DNA from: Oscillospiraceae bacterium | GTDB lineage: Bacteria; Bacillota; Clostridia; Oscillospirales; Ruminococcaceae | Assembly: GCA_017472375.1 (NCBI GenBank) | Contig: JAFUQL010000094.1 | Coordinates: 1-11,036 of the forward strand | Direction of reading: 5' to 3' | Length of the DNA: 11,036 bases | Shown here: piece by piece, positions 6,018 through 11,036 of the stretch | How the letters are laid out: each line of letters opens with the position of its first letter | Position numbering within the stretch: the first letter of the stretch is position 1 | Position numbers and translations under genes: made by a program | The notes under the pieces: model-generated | What the model saw: the letters and a program-made list of their open reading frames with translations, nothing else | Databases searched by the model: none | Told to the model about the DNA's origin: nothing

Positions 6018-7055
6018 TCAGCTCACCCGCACGGCCACCTTCACCACCCCGTCGCGGCGCTGCTCGAACAGCTCGTAGGCGGCCCCGATCTCCTGCAGGG
6101 TGCAGGTGTGGGTGATCAGCGGGGTGGTGTCGATCTCGCCCCGGGCGATCAGATCCAGCGTCTCGGCGCAGCGGCAGCCGTCCACGCCGCCGGTTTTGAA
6201 GGTCAGGTTCTTGCCGTACATCTCGGGCAGGGGCAGGGTCTGGGGGCCGTCGTAGAGGGCCACCACCGTCACCACCCCGTTGGGTCGGGCGCACTCCCAC
6301 GCGGTGCGGAAGCTGTCCCCGGCACCGGCCACCTCCAGCACCACATCCGCGCCGCCGTGGTCGCTGTGGGCCAGCACAAAGTCCCGCAGGCCCTCCGGGC
6401 CGGTGGTCAGCACGCCGGGGCACATCCGCCGCGCCAGCGCAAGGCGGCTCTCATCCGGGTCGCACACGATGATGCGGGCGGGGCGCTTCAGCCCCACGCA
6501 CTGCAGGGTACACAGGCCGGTGGGCCCCGCGCCCAGGATCAGCACCGTATCCGTTTGGCCGATGCCGGAGATGTCCGCCGCCCAGTACCCGGTGGCCAGA
6601 ATGTCCCCCACGAACAGCGCCTGTTCGTCGGTGACCCCGTCGGGGATGCGGTCCAGCCCCTGGTCGGCGTAGGGCACCCGGACGTACTCGGCCTGCCCGC
6701 CGTCGATGCGGCAGCCCAGCGCCCAGCCGCCGGCGGGGTCGGTGCAGTTGTTCACCCAGCCGTGCTTGCAGAAGAAGCACTCGCCGCAGAAGGTCTCCAC
6801 GTTGACGGTCACCCGGTCGCCGGGCTTCACCGAGGTGACCGCCGCGCCCACCTGCTCCACCACGCCCACCATCTCGTGGCCCACGGTGATGCCGGGCACC
6901 GCCCGGGGCACACTGCCGTGCTTGATGTGCAGGTCGCTGGTGCAGATGCTGGCCAGCGTTACCCGCACGATGGCATCCCGCGCATCCTGCAGGGCGGGCT
7001 TGGGCTTTTCCAGCAGTTCAAAGCGTCCGGGTCCAACGTAGGTATAGGCCAGCAT
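6018..7055 (-). CDS. Zinc-dependent medium-chain alcohol dehydrogenase
   Basis: A 345-residue NAD(P)-dependent dehydrogenase of the zinc MDR family, oxidising an alcohol or reducing the carbonyl. Catalytic zinc ligands are visible: Cys38 in ASICTSDLH, and His60-Glu61 in VGHEMVG. The structural zinc lobe has four cysteines at 90, 93, 96 and 104 (CGECFFCKHGWVNNC). The Rossmann motif is LILGAGPTGL (173-181), and an acidic residue at the end of the next strand (VCDPDESR, Asp199) favours NAD over NADP. The CTSDLH motif resembles clostridial secondary-alcohol dehydrogenases (CTSDIH), so a short-chain ketone/secondary alcohol substrate is plausible but unproven. The ATG at 7055 has AAGGAGAG 8 nt upstream; a long in-frame extension upstream lacks family sequence. 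It is transcribed divergently from the nitrilase-family gene. No convincing terminator is seen after its stop. Confidence 0.9.
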   Translation of the reverse strand: MLAYTYVGPGRFELLEKPKPALQDARDAIVRVTLASICTSDLHIKHGSVPRAVPGITVGHEMVGVVEQVGAAVTSVKPGDRVTVNVETFCGECFFCKHGWVNNCTDPAGGWALGCRIDGGQAEYVRVPYADQGLDRIPDGVTDEQALFVGDILATGYWAADISGIGQTDTVLILGAGPTGLCTLQCVGLKRPARIIVCDPDESRLALARRMCPGVLTTGPEGLRDFVLAHSDHGGADVVLEVAGAGDSFRTAWECARPNGVVTVVALYDGPQTLPLPEMYGKNLTFKTGGVDGCRCAETLDLIARGEIDTTPLITHTCTLQEIGAAYELFEQRRDGVVKVAVRVS

Positions 7056-7100
7056 GGTGTTCTCTCCTTGTCTGTGTGGGGGTAGGGCGTATTCCATTTT

Positions 7101-7130
7101 ATTATAGGGCGGGGCGCGGCACGGCGTCAA
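7101..7130 (-). promoter_or_regulatory. Promoter of the alcohol dehydrogenase gene
   Basis: On the minus strand TTGACG (7125-7130) and TATAAT (7101-7106) have an 18-bp spacer. Its -35 box lies 9 bp from the -35 box of the opposing promoter (7140-7145). Confidence 0.8.
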
Positions 7131-7139
7131 TCGGCGGGC

Positions 7140-7168
7140 TTGCCCTGCCGGGCGGGGCGGGGTATACT
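7140..7168 (+). promoter_or_regulatory. Promoter of the nitrilase-family gene
   Basis: TTGCCC (7140-7145) and TATACT (7163-7168) have a 17-bp spacer. The 12-bp palindrome CTTTTTAAAAAG (7167-7178) covers the end of the -10 and the predicted start site. Confidence 0.65.
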
Positions 7169-7197
7169 TTTTAAAAAGCCCGCGAAAGGAGCCCGCC

Positions 7198-7992
7198 ATG
7201 AAGATCGCCTGCATCCAGATGGACACCCGCCCCGCCGACCCCGACCGCAACGTCGACCATGCCTGCCGGCTCATCCGGGAGGCCGCCCGCCGGGAGCGAC
7301 CGGATGTGGTCGTGCTGCCCGAACTGTGGGACGTGGGGTTCTTCCCCCGCGAGGGTCTGCGGGATCTCTGCGACGCAGACGGCCGCCGCACCCGCGGGGT
7401 GCTGGGCGGGCTGGCCCGGGAACTGGGCGTGGATCTGGTGGCCGGCTCGGTGGCCGACCTGCGGGACGGACGGGTGTACAACACCGCCTATGTGTTCGAC
7501 CGGGCGGGCGACTGCGTGTACCGCTACGACAAGGCCCACCTGTTCAGCCCTTCGGGGGAGCCGGACTTCTTTGCCCCCGGCGACCGGTGCGGGGTGTTCC
7601 GGCTGGACGGGGTGACCTGCGGGCTGATCCTCTGCTACGACCTGCGCTTCCCGGAGCTGACCCGCTCGCTGCGGCTGCGGGGCGCGGACCTGCTGTTCAT
7701 CCCCGCCCAGTGGCCCGCCGCCCGGCTGGCCCATCTGGAGACCCTGACCCGCGCCCGCGCCATCGAGAACCAAATGTTCACGGTGCTGGCCAACTCCTGC
7801 GCCGACGGCTTCGGCACGGTCTGCGCCGGGCACTCGGCCCTCATCGACCCCTGGGGCGTCACGCTGGCCGCCGCCGGCGCGGGCGAGGAGATCATCGCCG
7901 CCGACCTGCGGCTGGAGGTGCTGGAGGAGATCCGCAGCTCCATCAATGTGTTCCGCGACCGCCGCCCGGAGCTGTACGGAGCACAGGGGTGA
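7198..7992 (+). CDS. Carbon-nitrogen hydrolase (nitrilase superfamily, omega-amidase-like)
   Basis: A 264-residue cytoplasmic amidase of the nitrilase superfamily. The catalytic triad is Glu42 (VLPELWD), Lys112 (YRYDKAHLF) and Cys146 (GLILCYDLRFPEL), at the usual spacing. The sequence YDKAHLFSPSGEPDFFAPGD and the LCYDLRFPEL block resemble omega-amidase/YafV/MtnU-type members, which hydrolyse 2-oxoglutaramate or 2-oxosuccinamate, but the exact substrate is not determined by these motifs. The length is normal for a single-domain member. The ATG has AAAGGAG 6 nt upstream. The gene is alone on the plus strand and divergent from the alcohol dehydrogenase. The hairpin at 8027-8059 may end its transcript, though the U-tract is much better on the other strand. 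Confidence 0.92.
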   Translation: MKIACIQMDTRPADPDRNVDHACRLIREAARRERPDVVVLPELWDVGFFPREGLRDLCDADGRRTRGVLGGLARELGVDLVAGSVADLRDGRVYNTAYVFDRAGDCVYRYDKAHLFSPSGEPDFFAPGDRCGVFRLDGVTCGLILCYDLRFPELTRSLRLRGADLLFIPAQWPAARLAHLETLTRARAIENQMFTVLANSCADGFGTVCAGHSALIDPWGVTLAAAGAGEEIIAADLRLEVLEEIRSSINVFRDRRPELYGAQG

Positions 7993-8020
7993 GGGCCGGC
8001 ACACAGCCTTTGCCGACCAC

Positions 8021-8059
8021 ACAAAAAAGGCCCCTGCTGTTTTTGACAGCAGGGGCCTT
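8021..8059 (-). terminator. Strong intrinsic terminator, best oriented on the minus strand
   Basis: A perfect 14-bp stem (8027-8040 with 8046-8059) and 5-nt loop. Read on the minus strand it is followed by TTTTTTGTG, whereas on the plus strand only TTGCTG follows. It may act in both directions for the nitrilase gene, but the minus orientation implies a transcript coming from 8213-8060. Confidence 0.8.
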
Positions 8060-8213
8060 GCTGATGGCTGCAAAAAGATATTTTGCCGTTTTTGCGTATG
8101 GATCCGAACTCCCGCGATCATTTCTGAATCGACCGCAAAGCGGATACCACACTTCTTCACTCTTCATTATTCCTGATCGCTTCCCGAAGATCCTGAATGC
8201 GATCTCAGTGAAG
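8060..8213. other. AT-richer intergenic stretch with no recognised gene
   Basis: About 150 bp between two minus-oriented terminators, noticeably less GC-rich than its surroundings. On the minus strand it can form a hairpin whose outer stem is GATCGC/GCGATC. Short frames that begin here (for example ATG at 8167) run straight through the terminator at 8021-8059 and show no recognised domain. It could hold a small RNA or the remnant of something inserted next to the tRNA gene. Confidence 0.4.
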
Positions 8214-8258
8214 CGTAAAAAAATAAAGATCCCGAACGCCTTCGCATTCAGGATCTTT
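8213..8258 (-). terminator. Terminator of tRNA-Arg
   Basis: The stem AAAGATCCTGAATGC (8244-8258) pairs with GCGTTCGGGATCTTT, with a GAAG loop, and is followed by ATTTTTTTA on the minus strand. It begins at the last base of the tRNA CCA end. Confidence 0.9.
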
Positions 8259-8334
8259 GGTGCGACCGGGAGGATTCGAACCTCTGGCCTTCCGGGTCGG
8301 AGCCGAACGCTCTATCCAGCTGAGCTACGATCGC
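8258..8334 (-). tRNA. tRNA-Arg(CCG), CCA encoded
   Basis: A 77-nt cloverleaf on the minus strand. The 7-bp acceptor stem is GCGATCG/CGGTCGC with a U-G pair. The D-arm is GCTC-AGCTGGATA-GAGC. The anticodon arm is TTCGG-CTCCGAC-CCGGA with anticodon CCG (8298-8300), which reads CGG arginine codons. The T-arm carries the conserved TTCGAAT loop, with a possible A-C mismatch at the base of its stem. The discriminator is A, followed by a genomically encoded CCA. A tRNA dedicated to CGG is expected in a GC-rich clostridium. It has its own promoter (8377-8405) and terminator. Confidence 0.97.
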
Positions 8335-8376
8335 ATATCCATCTGTTTCGCGGGCGGTCTCCCGCTCGACTGATAT

Positions 8377-8405
8377 ATTATACCAGACCTTGCATGAAAA
8401 AGCAA
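8377..8405 (-). promoter_or_regulatory. Promoter of tRNA-Arg(CCG)
   Basis: On the minus strand TTGCTT (8400-8405) and TATAAT (8377-8382) have a 17-bp spacer, about 42 nt before the mature tRNA 5' end. Confidence 0.8.
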
Positions 8406-8577
8406 ACAGAAAAATGACGAAGCGCTAAAATGCCTTTTCAAGCCGCCCGGCCGGTGTGCGCCATGCGCATATATGTTTATCTTAACACACATTCCGCCCC
8501 GCCGCAAGCCCGCGAAAGTAACGAACTGCGGGGCAAATGTTTGTCACAAAAAGTTTACACTTTCGGCCGCAAGACCC

Positions 8578-8606
8578 TCGCAATCCGGGCGGTTATCTGG
8601 TATAAT
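8578..8606 (+). promoter_or_regulatory. Promoter of the hibernation factor gene
   Basis: A perfect TATAAT (8601-8606) with a weak TCGCAA (8578-8583) 17 bp upstream. Between the tRNA promoter and this one (8406-8577) I see no gene. Confidence 0.65.
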
Positions 8607-8672
8607 ATAAGCAATCAAACGGCAGGCGCACAGCCGCCGGCTTGGCACCTGTCACAAAGGAGGCAATGCTTC

Positions 8673-9191
8673 ATGAAGGTCACTTGTACTGGTCGCAAAG
8701 TTTCGCTGAAACCCAGCTTCATCGAGAAGGCGGAGGCCAAGCTCGCCAAGCTGGATAAGTTCTTCGAGGTGGAGGCTCAGGCCCAGGTCACGGTCACGGT
8801 GGAGAAAAGCGGTCATACCGTTGAGGTCACCGTGCGCGGTGAGGGTCTGACCGTACGCGCCGAGAAGGCTGCTGACCGCATGGAGGATGCGCTGGATGAG
8901 GCCATGGATCTGCTGACCCGCCGCCTGGTGAAGAACCGCAAGCGCCTGGGCGACAAGCTCACCCGTGCCGCCGTGGCCGAGGTGCCCGCAGTCGAGGAGC
9001 CCGAGGAGGATTACGACGTCATCCGCGAGAAGCGCTTCGCCGTCAAGCCCTGCACCACCGAGGAGGCCATCCTGCAGATGAACCTGCTGGGCCACAGCTT
9101 CTACCTGTACCGCAGCATGGACAGCGGTGAGGTCCAGGCCGTCTACCGCCGTGCCGATGGCAAATACGGCGTGCTGATCCCCGAGGCGTAA
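8673..9191 (+). CDS. hpf: Ribosome hibernation-promoting factor, long form
   Basis: A 172-residue protein that binds the decoding region of the 30S subunit and, in the long form, drives 100S ribosome dimerisation in stationary phase or stress (family knowledge). Residues 1-100 are the S30AE/HPF N-domain (MKVTCTGRKVSLKPSF, then the basic LTRRLVKNRKRL helix end). A Glu/Pro-rich linker (about 101-116) follows. The C-terminal dimerisation domain covers about 117-172 (EKRFAVKPCTTEEAILQMNLLGHSFYLYR and the closing GVLIPEA). The length is typical of Firmicute long HPF. A strong AAAGGAGG lies 9 nt before the ATG. It is monocistronic, with a TATAAT promoter upstream and a strong terminator after it. 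Confidence 0.96.
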   Translation: MKVTCTGRKVSLKPSFIEKAEAKLAKLDKFFEVEAQAQVTVTVEKSGHTVEVTVRGEGLTVRAEKAADRMEDALDEAMDLLTRRLVKNRKRLGDKLTRAAVAEVPAVEEPEEDYDVIREKRFAVKPCTTEEAILQMNLLGHSFYLYRSMDSGEVQAVYRRADGKYGVLIPEA

Positions 9192-9230
9192 GCCGCCCGG
9201 GCTCTGCGCCCCACAAACAAAACCGACCCA

Positions 9231-9270
9231 CAGGGGGCCCGCCGCACCGCGCGGCGGGCCCCCTGTTTTT
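9231..9270 (+). terminator. Intrinsic terminator of hpf
   Basis: A perfect 15-bp stem (CAGGGGGCCCGCCGC, 9231-9245, with 9251-9265), 5-nt loop, then TTTTT. Confidence 0.92.
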
Positions 9271-9293
9271 GCGTTTCACTGCATCTGTGCCGC

Positions 9294-9326
9294 CAAAAAA
9301 GCGCCCCGGGCTGTGCCCGGGGCGCT
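9294..9326 (-). terminator. Intrinsic terminator of the queT-HAD operon
   Basis: An 11-bp stem (9300-9310 with 9316-9326) and CACAG loop, followed on the minus strand by TTTTTT. It starts 25 nt after the HAD stop codon and faces the hpf terminator. Confidence 0.9.
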
Positions 9327-9351
9327 CGCAGTTCTCCCTATCAAAAAGCGG

Positions 9352-9999
9352 TCACATCCGCCGCAGCAGTGCGGGCAGCTCCTCCAGCCGGTCGATCACC
9401 GGCAGGCCGGTGGCCTCCAGGATGTGCCGCGCCTGATGCCCGCCGGCGTACAGCACACAGCGGGTGCCCATGGCCGCGGCCACCTCTGCATCGTGGACGG
9501 TGTCGCCCACCATCACGGCGCAGGCCGGGTCCAGGCCCTGCCCGGCCATCCAGTTTTTGCCCAGCTCCACCTTGCTCTTGGCGTAGATGTCGCCCAGGCC
9601 CAGCAGTTCGTCGAAGCAGCCGCGCAGGCCCCGCTGCTCCACCTGCTGGGTCAGCGTTTCGATGCGGGAGGCCGACAGCACCACCTGCCGCAGCCCCATG
9701 GCGCGGATGGCGTCCAGCGTTTCGCGGCCGCCCGCGCTCACCGGGCACACCCGGCTGGCGGGCACATAGTGGTCCATGTACCGCTTGGCCAGCAGGTCGA
9801 AGGGGTGCTTCTCAAAGTCGAAGCCCGCCCGCAGGTAATACTCCTGCACCGGGAAGCCGAAGATCTCCAGATAGGCCGCCCGGTCGTACCGCTCGGCGTA
9901 ACCGTGAATGGCCAGCAGGCGGTTCAGCGCGTCCACGCACAGCTCCAGATCGTCCAGCAGGGTCCCGTTCCAGTCCCACAAAACCAGCTCTGTTTTCAT
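9352..9999 (-). CDS. HAD-superfamily hydrolase (phosphoglycolate phosphatase-like)
   Basis: A 215-residue haloacid dehalogenase-like phosphatase. Motif I is LVLWDWNGTLLDD, with the nucleophile Asp9. The usual second Asp of DxD is Asn11, as seen in the DWNGT subgroup. Motif II is VVLSAS (Ser109). The motif III lysine is in SKVELGKNW (143 or 148). Motif IV is MVGDTVHDAEVA (Asp166, Asp170). A helical cap occupies about residues 15-80 (type C1). The start at 9999 is fixed by GGAG 6 nt upstream and by motif I near the N-terminus; the longer frame overlaps queT. It lies 22 nt after queT and shares its preQ1-III switch, so a role on a queuosine-related nucleotide or on a by-product is possible. Substrate specificity cannot be read from sequence. 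Confidence 0.88.
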   Translation of the reverse strand: MKTELVLWDWNGTLLDDLELCVDALNRLLAIHGYAERYDRAAYLEIFGFPVQEYYLRAGFDFEKHPFDLLAKRYMDHYVPASRVCPVSAGGRETLDAIRAMGLRQVVLSASRIETLTQQVEQRGLRGCFDELLGLGDIYAKSKVELGKNWMAGQGLDPACAVMVGDTVHDAEVAAAMGTRCVLYAGGHQARHILEATGLPVIDRLEELPALLRRM

Positions 10000-10021
10000 G
10001 TGCGCTCCTCTCCCGCCCGGT

Positions 10022-10546
10022 TCAGCCCCGGAACATCTCCAGCATCCGGGGATTCGATTCCACATAATGCACCAGCAGCACGCCCAGCAGGCAGGCCACC
10101 GCCTCGCCCAGGGCCACGCTCAGCCCCTGTGCCGCAAACACCGTCCAGTTCCACTGCCCCATCAGCGCCCAGCACAGCTCGGCCCCGATGATGACCCCGT
10201 TGAGCACCACCGGCGGCAGGGCGGCCGCCACGGCCCAGCGGCCGCGCCCCACCCGTACCCCGGCCAGCGCCCGGGTGCACAGGGCGGCCAGCAGGGTGGT
10301 CAGGGTGCCGAAGGGCACATCCAGTGCCCCCAGCAGGTTCGCGCCGGTGAACACCCCCACCAGGTTGGTGAGGAAGCACCCCAGCGTTACCCCGGTGACC
10401 CCGCCCGGCAGCAGCACCGGCAGAAGGGTCAGTGCCTCCGCAAAGCGCACCTGCACCGCGCCGTAACTCAAGGCGGGCAGGGCAAGGCAGAGGGCTGTGT
10501 ACAGCGCGGCGATCACCGCGCCGGTCACGATGCGTTTGGTCTTCAT
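10022..10546 (-). CDS. queT: QueT-family transporter, substrate-binding (S) component for queuosine precursor uptake
   Basis: A 174-residue membrane protein with about five to six hydrophobic segments. The QueT family signature is near the N-terminus: ALSYGAVQVRFAEALTLLPVL, in which VRFAEAL covers 33-39, followed by PGGVTGVTLGCFLTNLVG. QueT proteins are predicted S-components of ECF transporters that import preQ1 or related queuosine precursors and work with shared EcfA/EcfT energisers encoded elsewhere (family knowledge). The ATG has GGAGG 8 nt upstream, inside the expression platform of a preQ1-III riboswitch, which independently supports the substrate. It is the first gene of a two-gene operon with the HAD phosphatase. 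Confidence 0.93.
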   Translation of the reverse strand: MKTKRIVTGAVIAALYTALCLALPALSYGAVQVRFAEALTLLPVLLPGGVTGVTLGCFLTNLVGVFTGANLLGALDVPFGTLTTLLAALCTRALAGVRVGRGRWAVAAALPPVVLNGVIIGAELCWALMGQWNWTVFAAQGLSVALGEAVACLLGVLLVHYVESNPRMLEMFRG

Positions 10547-10551
10547 ACAAC

Positions 10552-10653
10552 AAACCTCCGGCGGAACGATTTTGACCTCTGCGGGGCCGCCGGGTCCGCA
10601 GGGTATGTACCGGGCACCCGCCCGGCGAGCCTAAAATCCTAAGTTGCTCCTGG
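10552..10653 (-). promoter_or_regulatory. preQ1-III riboswitch of queT
   Basis: On the minus strand the conserved core GAGCAACUUAGGAUUUUAGG is closed by GAGC/GCUC. GAUUUU (10638-10633) is complementary to AAAAUC (10573-10568), the long-range pseudoknot expected of the class III preQ1 aptamer. Between them lie extra GC-rich helices, including CUGCGG/CCGCAG. The downstream end carries GGAGG (10555-10559), the ribosome binding site of queT, so control is probably at translation initiation with preQ1 lowering expression. I see no U-tract terminator. Confidence 0.9.
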
Positions 10654-10661
10654 ATCATATG

Positions 10662-10681
10662 GCCGCCGTGTTCACGGCAGC
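10662..10681 (-). other. Hairpin between the transcription start and the preQ1-III aptamer
   Basis: GCTGCCGTG pairs with CACGGCGGC across a tiny loop, giving about 8 bp immediately 5' of the aptamer. It may insulate or stabilise the 5' end; its function is unknown. Confidence 0.5.
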
Positions 10682-10693
10682 GTTTGCAGACCC

Positions 10694-10722
10694 ATTATAG
10701 CACGCCGCCCTGCCCGGCGCAA
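10694..10722 (-). promoter_or_regulatory. Promoter of the queT-HAD operon
   Basis: On the minus strand TTGCGC (10717-10722) and TATAAT (10694-10699) have a 17-bp spacer. The predicted start is near 10687, about 35 nt before the riboswitch core. Confidence 0.8.
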
Positions 10723-10780
10723 TCGGCGTACGATTTTGCCGGCCCGCGGGCGAGTATCGCTGCGAGCGCCGCCGGGCCGC

Positions 10781-10809
10781 TTTTCAGCGGGCGGCCGTGG
10801 TGGTATAAT
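10781..10809 (+). promoter_or_regulatory. Promoter of the gene at the right edge
   Basis: TTTTCA (10781-10786) and TATAAT (10804-10809) have a 17-bp spacer. The leader is about 95 nt to the ATG. Confidence 0.65.
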
Positions 10810-10911
10810 GACCTTACTATGAGCTTTCATGCGGGTGCAGAGCAGGCGGGCCCGGCCCCGGGCGCCGCCCTGCATCCGTTCAGACCCTCGATCCAAAAGG
10901 AGGACCGACCT

Positions 10912-11036
10912 ATGAGCAGCGATTGGGAATCCATCATGAACGGGGTGTTCGGCAGCGGCGGGCGCTTCACCGGCCGCCCGGCTGACCCCGCCGAACCCGA
11001 AAAGGCCCCCGCACAGGCCGGCGGGCAGGAGGGCGC
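10912..11036 (+). CDS. Unrecognised protein, N-terminal 41 codons only
   Basis: The gene starts with ATG, preceded by AAAAGGAGG 8 nt upstream and a TATAAT promoter, and runs off the window. The visible sequence begins MSSDWESIMNGVFGSGG and continues into a Pro/Ala/Glu/Gly-rich, low-complexity stretch with no signal peptide or membrane segment. It looks like the flexible, acidic N-terminal tail of a cytoplasmic protein. I do not recognise the family. Confidence 0.7.
   Translation, partial: MSSDWESIMNGVFGSGGRFTGRPADPAEPEKAPAQAGGQEG

Noticed and set aside
7943..8167. Small minus-strand frame starting MKSEEVWYPLCGRF
   Set aside because: Reads through the strong terminator at 8021-8059 and into the antisense of the nitrilase gene; only a weak Shine-Dalgarno and no recognised domain. 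The underlying DNA is kept as an unexplained stretch instead.
1..11036. CRISPR arrays, insertion sequences, phage or defence genes
   Set aside because: No regularly spaced repeats, transposase or integrase motifs, or terminal inverted repeats were seen; all well-supported genes belong to metabolic, translational or transport families.

Overview
This 11 kb window is chromosomal DNA from a GC-rich Firmicute, most likely a gut clostridium of the Faecalibacterium / Gemmiger / Subdoligranulum group (Oscillospiraceae). The evidence is as follows: AGGAGG-type ribosome binding sites precede nearly every gene; promoters are classical TTGNNN-17/18-TATAAT; there is a T-box-type leader; there is a long-form ribosome hibernation factor; and a queT-type gene carries a leader whose conserved core matches the class III preQ1 riboswitch, best known from Faecalibacterium. 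The genus is an inference; no ribosomal marker is present. I see no mobile element, CRISPR array or phage gene.

Layout. (1) Positions 1-1600, minus strand: the N-terminal part of a Bcp-type peroxiredoxin, cut by the window edge, then a YitT-family membrane protein, each with its own promoter. (2) Positions 1500-5910, minus strand: a tight four-gene operon encoding an alpha/beta-hydrolase (esterase family), an ATP-grasp ligase, a glutamate-cysteine-ligase-like enzyme and an N-terminal-Cys class II glutamine amidotransferase. It is transcribed from a perfect consensus promoter through a short leader that carries a T-box antiterminator and a competing intrinsic terminator. (3) Positions 6018-7992: a divergent pair, a zinc alcohol dehydrogenase (minus) and a nitrilase-superfamily omega-amidase-like hydrolase (plus), with promoters whose -35 boxes lie 9 bp apart. 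(4) Positions 8021-8405, minus strand: tRNA-Arg(CCG) with promoter and terminator, followed by an unexplained AT-richer stretch that ends in a second minus-oriented terminator. (5) Positions 8578-9270, plus strand: monocistronic hpf. (6) Positions 9294-10722, minus strand: a preQ1-III riboswitch controlling queT and a HAD-family phosphatase. (7) From 10781, plus strand: a promoter and the first 41 codons of an unrecognised gene.

The most interesting unit is the operon in (2). Two ATP-dependent amide-forming enzymes (ATP-grasp and gamma-glutamyl ligase), an EgtC/YafJ-like amidotransferase-fold enzyme and a hydrolase lie under what looks like tRNA-sensing control. This resembles a small peptide or gamma-glutamyl-conjugate pathway in which a gamma-glutamyl group is added and later removed. 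By analogy, the EgtA/EgtC pair does this in ergothioneine synthesis, and GshF fuses the ligase and ATP-grasp functions in glutathione synthesis. The product cannot be read from the sequence. The second notable unit is the pairing of queT with a HAD phosphatase under one preQ1-III switch, which suggests a phosphatase linked to queuosine-precursor salvage.
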